Assembly (NCBI GenBank): GCA_910587145.1
Contig: CAJUMH010000005.1
Coordinates: forward strand, 1 to 64,000
Length of the DNA stretch: 64,000 nucleotides
Direction: 5' to 3'
Source of the DNA: an uncultured Ruthenibacterium sp.
GTDB lineage: Bacteria; Bacillota; Clostridia; Oscillospirales; Ruminococcaceae
Shown here piece by piece: positions 6,864 through 14,926 of the stretch. A program made the position numbers and the translations under genes. The stretch's first letter is position 1, and each line of letters opens with the position of its first letter. The notes under the pieces are model-generated. The model was not told the origin of the DNA and made no database searches. It saw only the letters and a list, made by a program, of their open reading frames with translations.

Positions 6864-7409
6864 TTAAAATTCTCCCGCGTCGCGCAGCGCCTTTACCTTT
6901 AAGATAGCCGCCACCGTTTTGCTGTCGGTAATTTCGCCCGAAAGCACCAGCCGCGCGGCCTCTTCGAGCGGCAGGGTGAACACCGAGAGAAATTCGTCCG
7001 GATCGAGGTGCTGGCTTACGGGCGAAAGCTCCTTTGCCGCGTACAAATAGATGATCTCGCTGCAGTAGCCGCAGGTGGGGATGATGTGCCCCAGATCGCG
7101 GTAGGCGGCAGCGGTAAGGCCCGCTTCCTCGCCCAGCTCGCGCTTTGCCGCCTCAAACGGATCTTCCCCCTGCTCCAGCTTGCCCGCGGGGATCTCAATC
7201 AGCTCGCGGTCGAGCGCATAGCGGTACTGGCGCACCAGACAGATCTCGCCCTGCCCGTTCAATGCCGCAACGCCCGCGCCGCCATGATGGTGCACCACCT
7301 CGCGGATACTGGTATTTCCGTTTTCCAGCTCTACGGTATCGCGCGTCACCGAAATAACGCGGCCCGTAAAGATTGTTTCGCTGGAAAGCTGCTTTTCAAA
7401 ATGCCTCAT
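6864..7409 (-). CDS. nudF: Nudix hydrolase, ADP-ribose pyrophosphatase type
   Basis: 181 aa. The Nudix box is intact (from GKLEQGEDPFEAAKREL into GEEAGL, about residues 80-102), giving the catalytic REx2EE core that binds Mg2+. The N-terminal beta domain (RHFEKQLSSETIFTGRVISV) and the downstream segment GYCSEIIYLYAAKEL are typical of bacterial ADP-ribose pyrophosphatases, which split ADP-ribose to AMP and ribose 5-phosphate. ATG 7409 overlaps the stop of the upstream CBS-domain gene (ATGA), so the two are co-translated. Substrate assignment within the Nudix family is by similarity only. Confidence 0.87.
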   Translation of the reverse strand: MRHFEKQLSSETIFTGRVISVTRDTVELENGNTSIREVVHHHGGAGVAALNGQGEICLVRQYRYALDRELIEIPAGKLEQGEDPFEAAKRELGEEAGLTAAAYRDLGHIIPTCGYCSEIIYLYAAKELSPVSQHLDPDEFLSVFTLPLEEAARLVLSGEITDSKTVAAILKVKALRDAGEF

Positions 7410-8650
7410 CTGGCTTCCTCCTCGCTCTCTGCTCCGTTTTCGCTCCCGGCGTTGGGGTCGCGGATGCATTTTACCTTGCCGACGCGGCGTTCCTCGGCCT
7501 CCACCACGGTAAACAGCAGCCCACCGTAGCTCACCGCCACAAATTCATCCGCCGCAGGCAGCCGGCCCAGCCGGTCGATGATCAGCCCGCCGACGGAATC
7601 GAAATCGGCCGTGCCGTCCTCGTCCTCATCGGGCAGCTCCAGCCCAAACGCCTCAAAAATGCGCTCCAGATCGGCAGAGCCCGCGGCAAGAAAGCCGTCG
7701 CCCTCGGGCGTGAGGCCGCTGTCCTCATTGTCGAATTCATCCTGAATGTTGCCGACAATCTCCTCCAGCACATCCTCCATTGTGGCAAGGCCGCTTGTGC
7801 CGCCGTATTCGTCCACCACAACAGCGATCTGCGTGCGCTTGCGCTTAAAATCCACCAGCAGCTCGCGCGCGCGGCAGGTTTCGGGCACAAACATTGCGCC
7901 GCGCATATATTCCCGCACCGGGGCGCTCGCGCGCGCGGGCGTATCCCACAGCACAAAAAGATCCTTGATGTACAGAACGCCCACAACCTCGTCGAGCGAT
8001 TTGCGATACACCGGCAGACGCGAGCGGCCGTGCTCGGTGGCAATGCGCATCGCCTCGACGGCGGGCGTATTCTCTTCCACGCCGATGATCTCGGTGCGGT
8101 GCGTCATCACATCGCCTGCCGTTACGTCGTCCAGCTCGAAGATGTTGGCGATCATCCTTTTCTGGCTCTCATCGATCAGCTCCCGTTCCTCCACATCGTC
8201 CACAAACGAGAGCACATCCTCCTCCGTCACATCAGGCTGCGCCGAAAGGCCCATCGCGCCGAACATCATCTTTGCGGGCGCCGCCAGCGGCGTGCCCAGC
8301 AACCCCGCCAGCGTAAAGCCCTCTGTCTTTTTTACGCGGCCTGTCACCTTGCCAAAGCTGAATGCCACCACCGCCAGCGCCAGCAGCGCGGCCAGCAGCG
8401 GCAGCAGCCAGAACAGCGACAGAGCAAACAGGCACAGCAGCCCGTAAACAAACAGGCCGCACGCCAGCACAAATGCCGCGCAAAGCCCGGCCATTCTGTC
8501 GGAAAAGCCCAGCACGCCCTCGTGCTGGCGCTCCGGCTCCGCGGCGGATACCGCGCCGGCGCGGAACGCCGCCGCCAGAGCAAGTGCCGCCGAAACGATC
8601 GGCAGCAATGCGATCATTGTGGCTGTTGTACTAAGACCGTCCGGGTCCAT
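7406..8650 (-). CDS. Hemolysin-family membrane protein with CBS pair and CorC/HlyC domain
   Basis: 414 aa. Three hydrophobic segments (about residues 8-28, 50-78, 80-100) replace the usual four-helix CNNM/DUF21 domain. A tandem CBS pair follows (about 180-300; DVMTHRTEIIGV, GRSRLPVYRKSLDEVVGVL and TQIAVVVDEYGGTSGLATMED are diagnostic), then a C-terminal CorC_HlyC transporter-associated domain (about 320-395; FDSVGGLIIDRLGRLP). Relatives bind adenine nucleotides and take part in Mg2+/Co2+ handling; hemolysin is a historical name. The short N-terminus lacking a clear DUF21 signature is notable. It is coupled to the Nudix gene by ATGA overlap and driven by a near-perfect promoter at 8829-8857. 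Confidence 0.83.
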   Translation of the reverse strand: MDPDGLSTTATMIALLPIVSAALALAAAFRAGAVSAAEPERQHEGVLGFSDRMAGLCAAFVLACGLFVYGLLCLFALSLFWLLPLLAALLALAVVAFSFGKVTGRVKKTEGFTLAGLLGTPLAAPAKMMFGAMGLSAQPDVTEEDVLSFVDDVEERELIDESQKRMIANIFELDDVTAGDVMTHRTEIIGVEENTPAVEAMRIATEHGRSRLPVYRKSLDEVVGVLYIKDLFVLWDTPARASAPVREYMRGAMFVPETCRARELLVDFKRKRTQIAVVVDEYGGTSGLATMEDVLEEIVGNIQDEFDNEDSGLTPEGDGFLAAGSADLERIFEAFGLELPDEDEDGTADFDSVGGLIIDRLGRLPAADEFVAVSYGGLLFTVVEAEERRVGKVKCIRDPNAGSENGAESEEEAR

Positions 8651-8828
8651 GTATCGAAAACCCCTTCTTCTCCGCCCGGCACTGCGGACGGCTGATCGCG
8701 GGCAGTGCCCGCGTGTTTTTCGCCTCCGACGCTGCGGCCGCCAAGGGCGGCGCCCGCACAGGAAGGCCCCGTCCGCCGGCCGGCCAAGACGGGGTTCCCT
8801 TCGTTTTCAGGCGTTTTCTGTGCTATCT

Positions 8829-8857
8829 ATTATAAAGGTATGGGCGCGTTCTGTCAA
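8829..8857 (-). promoter_or_regulatory. Consensus promoter of the CBS-protein/nudF operon
   Basis: On the minus strand TTGACA (8857-8852), exactly 17 bp, and TATAAT (8834-8829): a perfect housekeeping consensus. It leaves a leader of about 170 nt before the start codon at 8650; that GC-rich leader was inspected and no known riboswitch was recognised. Confidence 0.85.
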
Positions 8858-9029
8858 ATCATTCCCGGCAAATTCGCGCTGCGCCCGGTGCAGAGGAGGC
8901 TTCCCCGGGCGGGCAGGCGTTGGTCATCCCGCCGCTGCGAATGGGATTTGCCCGGTTTCGGCCGGAGGCTTCCTTTTCTTCTTTGGAAAAATGGAAATGC
9001 CGCTGCCCTGCCGGGCGACAACGCGCACA

Positions 9030-9060
9030 TTGACAACCGCAAAAAACGGAATGGTATACT
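9030..9060 (+). promoter_or_regulatory. Possible promoter with 19-bp spacer
   Basis: TTGACA (9030-9035), 19 bp and TATACT (9055-9060), with a CCG-N7-CGG dyad in the spacer. The hexamers are excellent but the spacing is long, as in MerR-controlled promoters. It precedes the orphan reading frame ending at 9760. The stretch 8870-9343 holds no reading frame I can support. Confidence 0.5.
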
Positions 9061-9343
9061 TTTGACAGAAACAGCGCTCTGCGAATGGCGCGGGGAAGCT
9101 CCGGCCCGGCATGATAAAATGCGAAATGGACAGAACACCCGCAAAGCCTGCAAAACGGAAGTGGCCGAGTTCGGCTGCCTGCGCGACGAAGGCGCTGCCC
9201 CTGCGGAAGGGCTGCGGGCAGAGGGCGTTTTTGCAGGGCTTTATGAAGGGAAGGCCGCATGCCATGGCTGCGGGGCGGCGCCCGAAAGCGGCCCTGTAAA
9301 AAAGCCCCGCAGAGAGGGATCCTCTGGCTGCACTCTGGTTTCG

Positions 9344-9760
9344 ATGCGCGATCAGCCCGAAAAGCTATTGCATAGCCGGAGCTTGTGCAGACGCTGCCCG
9401 CGCGGCGGCGCGGGCCCGGCAGACGCCAAAGAGCCCGGGGACGATCTCTTTGGGCTGGATCCCACAGCCCCCTATGCACAGACGCTTGCCGCCATGGAGG
9501 ACGGGCGCCTGTTCCTCTGCACACGCAAGATCATCGGCGCAGACGGCTCTTACCGCACCACCTATTTCGGCCCTGCGCACCCGCAGGACGGCTGGTGGCT
9601 GTGGGGCCCGCTGCAATCGGTGGCTTTCATTCAGGATATGAACCAATATCATATTCAGGATTTTGACGAAACGGGGAGCATTGATTCGGAGGCGGATTAC
9701 GCCGCCGCGGCATACACGGGCATGTTTGACGAGCTTTGCGTACTGGCGGGCAGCGGATAG
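9344..9760 (+). CDS. Hypothetical protein, start uncertain
   Basis: The reading frame ends at 9760, and its last ~105 residues look like a real folded domain (APYAQTLAAMEDGRLFLCTR, then YRTTYFGPAHPQDGWWLWGP, QSVAFIQDMNQYHIQDFD and an acidic tail). I do not recognise the family. The N-terminal part is compositionally poor and no candidate start (9344, or 9119 further up) has a ribosome-binding site. This suggests a gene whose 5' end has decayed or been replaced; ATG 9344 gives 138 aa. A promoter-like element lies at 9030-9060. It stands alone between the CBS-protein promoter and PFOR. Confidence 0.4.
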   Translation: MRDQPEKLLHSRSLCRRCPRGGAGPADAKEPGDDLFGLDPTAPYAQTLAAMEDGRLFLCTRKIIGADGSYRTTYFGPAHPQDGWWLWGPLQSVAFIQDMNQYHIQDFDETGSIDSEADYAAAAYTGMFDELCVLAGSG

Positions 9761-9832
9761 AGCGCGCCGGCGCTTTCGCTCTTTTTTTCACAAAAAACCA
9801 TGCTTCATTTCGGGAATTCTATCAAATGCGCC

Positions 9833-9869
9833 TTTACAATCCCCCAATAATTTGATAAACTATAAACAA
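9833..9869 (+). promoter_or_regulatory. PFOR promoter overlapped by a Rex-like operator
   Basis: TTTACA (9833-9838), 17 bp and TAAACT (9856-9861) form the promoter. The 18-mer TTGATAAACTATAAACAA (9852-9869) covers the -10 region and matches the Rex consensus TTGTTAA-N4-TTAACAA at 12 of 14 specified positions. Rex is a redox repressor released by a high NADH/NAD ratio and commonly controls fermentation genes in Clostridia, which suits a pyruvate oxidoreductase gene. Confidence 0.6.
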
Positions 9870-9982
9870 GCGCGATGTATGAACGTTTGGTGCAGCTGTG
9901 CGCCCAAACGCCCATGCTCACACCAAACCCCGGCGGCCGGTGTCTGCCGCATGGGGAATATATAAGAACCGGAGGAAGAAAA

Positions 9983-12900
9983 ATGCCCAGAGCCAAAAAA
10001 TCCATGGACGGCAACACCGCTGCTGCGCATGTAGCCTATGCGTTCACCGAGGTTGCCGGCATCTACCCCATCACCCCGTCCAGCCCGATGGCGGATCAGG
10101 TGGATCAGTGGTCGGCCGTACACCAGAAAAACATCTTCGGCACCGAGGTAAAGGTTGTTGAGATGCAGTCCGAGGCAGGTGCTTCCGGCACCGTGCACGG
10201 CTCTTTGGCCGCCGGCGCGCTCACCACCACGTTTACCGCTTCGCAGGGCCTTTTGCTGATGATCCCGAATATGTACAAGATCGCCGGCGAGCTGCTGCCC
10301 AGCGTGTTCCACGTATCTGCCCGCACCGTTGCCAGCCACGCGCTGAACATCTTCGGCGATCATTCCGACGTGTACGCCTGCCGTCAGACGGGCTTTGCCA
10401 TGCTGGCCGAATCGAACCCGCAGGAGGTTATGGATCTGGCCGCTGTGGCGCATCTGGCCGCCATCGAGGGCCGCGTGCCGTTCATCAACTTCTTCGACGG
10501 CTTCCGCACCAGCCACGAGATCCAGAAGATCGAGGTCTGGGATTACGAAGACCTGAAGGAAATGACGAACATGGATGCCGTAAAGGCGTTCCGCGCTCAT
10601 GCGCTGAACCCCGAAAACCCCGCCATGCGCGGCAGCCACGAGAACGGCGATATCTTCTTCCAGCACCGTGAAGCGTGCAACAAGTACTATGAGGCCGTGC
10701 CCGGCATCGTAGAAAAATACATGGGCAAGGTAAACGAAAAGCTCGGCACAAGCTATCAGCTGTTCGAGTATTACGGCGCCGCCGACGCCGACCGCGTGAT
10801 CATTGCGATGGGCTCCATCTGCGATGTGGCCGAAGAGGTTGTGGATTACCTCACCGCCGCCGGCGAAAAGGTGGGCCTTGTGAAGGTGCGCCTGTACCGT
10901 CCGTTTGCCGCGGATAAACTGCTGGCCGCCATCCCCGCCACCGCGAAGAAGATCGCCGTGCTCGACCGCACAAAGGAGCCGGGCGCTCTGGCCGAGCCGC
11001 TCCACCTCGACGTGATGGCCGCGTTCCGCGAGGCCGGCCGCGAGGGCACGATCATCGGCGGCCGCTATGGCCTCGGCAGCAAGGATACGCCCCCGTCGAG
11101 CGTGTTTGCCGTATACGAGGAGCTTGCGAAGGACGCCCCGAAGGAGCGCTTTACCCTGGGCATCCACGACGACGTTACCTACCTCTCGCTGGACGAAAAG
11201 CCCGCGCCCAACACTGCGGCCGAGGGCACCGTCGAGTGCAAGTTCTGGGGCCTTGGCGGCGACGGCACCGTCGGCGCGAACAAGAACTCCACCAAGATCA
11301 TCGGCGACCACACCGATAAGTACATTCAGGCCTATTTCCAGTACGATTCCAAGAAGACGGGCGGCGTCACCATCAGCCATCTGCGCTTTGGCGACAAGCC
11401 CATCCGCGCGCCGTACTATATCAACAAGGCCGATTTCGTTGCGTGCCACAATCCGTCCTATGTCATCAAGGGCTACAAGATGGTAAACGACGTAAAGCCC
11501 GGCGGCGTGTTCATGATCAACTGCCAATGGACACCGGAGGAACTCGGCCAGCATATGCCGGCCGAAGCCAAGCGCTACATCGCGCAGAACAACATCCAGC
11601 TGTATACGATCAACGCCATTGATAAGGCCATCGAGATCGGTCTGGGCAAGCGCACCAACACGATTTTGCAATCCGCGTTCTTCGCGCTGGCGGGCGTACT
11701 GCCGAAGGAGGACGCGCTGAAGTTCATGAAGGAGGCCGCCTATAAATCCTTTGCGAAGAAGGGCGATGCGGTCGTCGAGATGAACTACAAGGCCATCGAC
11801 GCGGGCTTTGACGCGTTTGTGAAGATCGACGTGCCCGCCGCATGGGCGAACGCCGAGGACAGCACCGCCGCCGAAGAGCTGGCCGGCAACCCCGCCACCG
11901 TCAAGATGGTAAATGATATCCTTGTTCCGGTAGACAAGATGGACGGCGACAGCCTGCCTGTCTCCGCGTTCCTGGATCACGTGGACGGCCAGTTCGAGCA
12001 GGGCGCTTCCGCCTACGAGAAGCGCGGCGTGGCCGTGAGCGTGCCCGAGTGGGACGTAGAAAAATGTATCCAGTGCAACCAGTGCGCGTATGTGTGCCCG
12101 CACGCCACGATCCGTCCGTTCGCGTTCAGCGCCGACGAGGTGGCTGCCGCGCCTGCCGCGCTGAAGGTAAAGAAGATGACGGGCAAGGGCTGCGAGGAAT
12201 ATCAGTTCGGCATGACAGTCTCCCCGCTGGACTGCATGGGCTGCGGCGTGTGCGTGGACGTATGCCCGGCCCCCGGCAAGGCGCTGAAGATGGTGCCGCA
12301 GGAGAGCCAGCTCGCTCAGCAGGACGTCTTCAATTACGCCGTTGCGAACGTGAGCAAAAAGGACGGCATGATGGCCGAGACCACCGTCAAGGGCAGCCAG
12401 TTCAACCAGCCGCTGCTGGAGTTCTCCGGCAGCTGCGCGGGCTGCGCCGAGACAAGCTATGCCCGCCTGATCACCCAGCTGTTCGGCGAGCGCATGTACA
12501 TCTCGAACGCCACCGGCTGCTCGTCCATCTGGGGCGGCCCGGCTGCAACGAGCCCGTATACCCGCAACCGGATCTCCGGCAAGGGCCCGGCTTGGGCGAA
12601 CAGCCTGTTTGAGGACAACGCCGAGCACGGCTTCGGTATGTATCTGGGCCAGAAGGCCATCCGCGATGCGCTGGCCGAAAAGACCAAGGCGCTCATCGCC
12701 GTGGAGTGGGCGGACGCCAACCTGAAGGCTGCCGCGCAGGCCTGGCTGGATACGTATGACGACGGCAAAGCCAACGGCCCGGCCGCCGAGAAGTTCGTGG
12801 CCGAGCTGGAAGCGAGCGTGCTGACAGTCGATCAGATCATCGGGTTTACCGCGAGCGACGCCGCGAAGGAGAAATTCGGCGCGGAGCAGGCTGCGAAGAT

Positions 12901-13660
12901 GAACGCGCACGCCAACGACCTGAAGGCTAAGGGCGAAAAGTACTGCGATTGCGATGCCTGCGCACTGGGCGCGGCCATTTTGGAGCAGAAGCAGTATCTG
13001 GCGAAGAAATCCGTGTGGATCTTCGGCGGCGACGGCTGGGCATATGACATCGGCTTCGGCGGCCTCGACCACGTGCTTGCCTCCGGCGAGGACGTGAACG
13101 TTATGGTTTTCGACACCGAGGTATACTCCAACACCGGCGGCCAGGCCAGCAAGGCCAGCCAGATCGGCCAGGTGGCGCAGTTCGCCGCGGCCGGCAAGGC
13201 CATCGGCAAGAAGAACCTTGCCGAGATTGCCATGAGCTACGGCTATGTGTACGTTGCGCAGATTGCGATGGGCGCAGACAAGAACCAGACCATCAAGGCA
13301 ATCGCCGAGGCCGAGAGCTATCACGGCCCGTCGCTCATCATCGGCTACGCGCCCTGCGAGATGCACGGCGTAAAGGGCGGCATGACCAACTGCCAGAACG
13401 AGATGAAGCGTGCCGTCGAGGCCGGCTACTGGAACATGTTCCGCTTTGACCCGCGCAAGAAGGCCGAGGGCAAGAACCCGTTCACCGTGGACAGCAAGGC
13501 CCCGACCGCCGATTACAAAGAGTTCATCCAGAGCGAAACCCGCTACAGCCGCCTGCAGCGCGCGTTCCCCGAGCGCGCCGAAGAGCTGTTTGAAAAGGCA
13601 GCAAACGCGGCGAAGGATCGCTACGAGTATCTGGGCAAGCTGGCGAAGCTGTACGAGTAA
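9983..13660 (+). CDS. nifJ: Pyruvate:ferredoxin (flavodoxin) oxidoreductase
   Basis: A single-chain PFOR of 1225 aa, the usual length. It converts pyruvate, CoA and oxidised ferredoxin to acetyl-CoA, CO2 and reduced ferredoxin, the central step of clostridial fermentation. Order: N-terminal pyruvate-binding domain (AYAFTEVAGIYPITPSSPMA), CoA-binding middle domains, a gamma-type domain (KFWGLGGDGTVGANKN), two [4Fe-4S] ferredoxin motifs (CIQCNQCAYVCP near 696; CMGCGVCVDVCP near 752), the proximal-cluster CAGC near 818, and the TPP domain (GGDGWAYDIGFGGLDH near 1016; YSNTGGQASKAS). ATG 9983 follows CCGGAGGAAG. Monocistronic, ended by the hairpin at 13728-13768. Start regulation appears to be redox-linked through the Rex-like site. 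Confidence 0.98.
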   Translation: MPRAKKSMDGNTAAAHVAYAFTEVAGIYPITPSSPMADQVDQWSAVHQKNIFGTEVKVVEMQSEAGASGTVHGSLAAGALTTTFTASQGLLLMIPNMYKIAGELLPSVFHVSARTVASHALNIFGDHSDVYACRQTGFAMLAESNPQEVMDLAAVAHLAAIEGRVPFINFFDGFRTSHEIQKIEVWDYEDLKEMTNMDAVKAFRAHALNPENPAMRGSHENGDIFFQHREACNKYYEAVPGIVEKYMGKVNEKLGTSYQLFEYYGAADADRVIIAMGSICDVAEEVVDYLTAAGEKVGLVKVRLYRPFAADKLLAAIPATAKKIAVLDRTKEPGALAEPLHLDVMAAFREAGREGTIIGGRYGLGSKDTPPSSVFAVYEELAKDAPKERFTLGIHDDVTYLSLDEKPAPNTAAEGTVECKFWGLGGDGTVGANKNSTKIIGDHTDKYIQAYFQYDSKKTGGVTISHLRFGDKPIRAPYYINKADFVACHNPSYVIKGYKMVNDVKPGGVFMINCQWTPEELGQHMPAEAKRYIAQNNIQLYTINAIDKAIEIGLGKRTNTILQSAFFALAGVLPKEDALKFMKEAAYKSFAKKGDAVVEMNYKAIDAGFDAFVKIDVPAAWANAEDSTAAEELAGNPATVKMVNDILVPVDKMDGDSLPVSAFLDHVDGQFEQGASAYEKRGVAVSVPEWDVEKCIQCNQCAYVCPHATIRPFAFSADEVAAAPAALKVKKMTGKGCEEYQFGMTVSPLDCMGCGVCVDVCPAPGKALKMVPQESQLAQQDVFNYAVANVSKKDGMMAETTVKGSQFNQPLLEFSGSCAGCAETSYARLITQLFGERMYISNATGCSSIWGGPAATSPYTRNRISGKGPAWANSLFEDNAEHGFGMYLGQKAIRDALAEKTKALIAVEWADANLKAAAQAWLDTYDDGKANGPAAEKFVAELEASVLTVDQIIGFTASDAAKEKFGAEQAAKMNAHANDLKAKGEKYCDCDACALGAAILEQKQYLAKKSVWIFGGDGWAYDIGFGGLDHVLASGEDVNVMVFDTEVYSNTGGQASKASQIGQVAQFAAAGKAIGKKNLAEIAMSYGYVYVAQIAMGADKNQTIKAIAEAESYHGPSLIIGYAPCEMHGVKGGMTNCQNEMKRAVEAGYWNMFRFDPRKKAEGKNPFTVDSKAPTADYKEFIQSETRYSRLQRAFPERAEELFEKAANAAKDRYEYLGKLAKLYE

Positions 13661-13727
13661 TTTGCCCTTCGGGCAAACCGGATCGGCGCCGTCCCCCGCA
13701 AAGGGGGCGGCCCGGCAATACACAGCC

Positions 13728-13768
13728 AAACGCGGGCGGTACGGAATTCCGTACCGCCCGCGTTTTAT
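13728..13768. terminator. Bidirectional terminator after PFOR
   Basis: A perfect palindrome with two 19-nt arms (13728-13746 and 13747-13765; AAACGCGGGCGGTACGGAA and its complement), ending in a short T-run on both strands. It lies 65 bp after the PFOR stop. Confidence 0.8.
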
Positions 13769-13797
13769 CCCTCACAAAAAAGGAGAGATTGTTTTAA

Positions 13798-13887
13798 ATG
13801 GGAAAACGGGTTTTGATCGCAGACGGCGCGCGGCAAACTCCGCTTCGGCCGTTACAGGCATGCCGCCCTTTCAGACAGCCCTTTTGA
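13798..13887 (+). pseudogene. Possible 5' remnant of a gene (29 codons)
   Basis: Right after the PFOR terminator a strong ribosome site (AAAAAAGGAGAG) precedes ATG 13798, and the first codons read MGKRVLIADGARQT, protein-like and resembling the first beta strand of a receiver or Rossmann domain. The frame then turns Arg/Pro-rich and stops at 13887, 13 bp from the end of the convergent peptidase gene. It looks like the start of a gene whose body was lost, although a genuine small peptide cannot be excluded. Confidence 0.35.
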
Positions 13888-13900
13888 TAAAACAGCCCCT

Positions 13901-14926
13901 TCAGCGCACCACCAGCGCACGGCGGCCCAGCTGCTCGAAACTTGCCAAAAAGGCCTGCCGGTCCACCGTGCGAACGCCCTGCAGCGGATCCATCAGTGTG
14001 CAGGTATCGCGGCCCCAGCCCATGAGCACCACACAGTGCAGGTTCAGGTAGGGCGTATACGCCTGGCCGAGGTTTTCGATGATCCAGGCAAAGCCGCCTG
14101 TATACGGCTCGGAAAAATCGAACGTCACCCATACCGCCACAGGGTCGCCGCTGCATAAGTACCGCTTTAGCCCTTCCTCCGTAATGCCCGTTACATTTAA
14201 GGCGTGCATCGAAGCGCCCTTTTCGCGCAGATACCGGTTCGCGCCCTGCACGAGAGGCGCGGCAAAGCAGTAAAAGCCGCTTTCCGTAGCCGGGTCTCCC
14301 GGATAGGCACGCTCCGGGTCCGGGCCGAGCCGCCCATAGGGCGATGCGATAAAATCCTCGCGGGGGATATATTCGTAGGCAAGCTCCATCTTGTCTGCCG
14401 CAATACCGTAATAGTTCAGCAGCGCCGCAAGGCTGGTTGCCTCGCAGCCGTTGCGCAGCTGCGGCATTTGCAAAAGCCTGGGCACCGGAAGCTTTGTCGC
14501 CCAGAGCCCGGCACACGCGCCTTCCTTTACGGCCGGTACGTTCAGGCCGCCCTGCATCTCGTCGCAATAGGCCGTTGCGGCGGCACGGCCGCCGCCAAAA
14601 AAGGCCGCAAGCACCGGTACGGCGGGCTGCTTCGGCGCGTTTGCTTCGGCGGCTGCCAGCCGGGAAAGAACAACCGGCCTTTCGGCCAAAGCCGTCTGCC
14701 GCGCCTTTTGCAAAACAAGCGGCAGCGCTCTTTGGCCAAAAGGCCCATAGGCGGCCAGGCAGAGCAGCACCACGACGGCCAGCGGCAAAAAAAACGGCCG
14801 CAAGCGGCCAAAGGGGCCGTCTGTCCGGCCTTTTGCGGCACACAGGATCCCGCAAAAACGCGGCAACCCTGCCGCGGGCCTGAACCACAGGGCGGATCGG
14901 GCCCCGTTCGGAACACCCCGATTCAT
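13901..14926 (-). CDS. C39-like cysteine peptidase, membrane-anchored
   Basis: 341 aa. One membrane helix near residue 45 (FFLPLAVVVLLCLAAYG) is followed by an extracytoplasmic region ending in a peptidase_C39_2-type papain-like domain. The nucleophile is the Cys in QLRNGCEATSLAALLNYYG; the His and Asp partners lie in LHCVVLMGWG and LMDPLQG near the C-terminus. Such domains cleave or modify peptides outside the cell; the substrate is unknown. ATG 14926 overlaps the flippase stop (ATGA) and has AGGAGG upstream, so translation is coupled to the polysaccharide flippase. It may act on something exported or assembled by that system. Confidence 0.78.
   Translation of the reverse strand: MNRGVPNGARSALWFRPAAGLPRFCGILCAAKGRTDGPFGRLRPFFLPLAVVVLLCLAAYGPFGQRALPLVLQKARQTALAERPVVLSRLAAAEANAPKQPAVPVLAAFFGGGRAAATAYCDEMQGGLNVPAVKEGACAGLWATKLPVPRLLQMPQLRNGCEATSLAALLNYYGIAADKMELAYEYIPREDFIASPYGRLGPDPERAYPGDPATESGFYCFAAPLVQGANRYLREKGASMHALNVTGITEEGLKRYLCSGDPVAVWVTFDFSEPYTGGFAWIIENLGQAYTPYLNLHCVVLMGWGRDTCTLMDPLQGVRTVDRQAFLASFEQLGRRALVVR

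Noticed and set aside
9860-13729. A 1289-codon open frame on the minus strand opposite PFOR
   Set aside because: It is the mirror of the strongly biased codons of nifJ; its translation is Ala/Gly/His/Leu-rich with no domain and no ribosome site.
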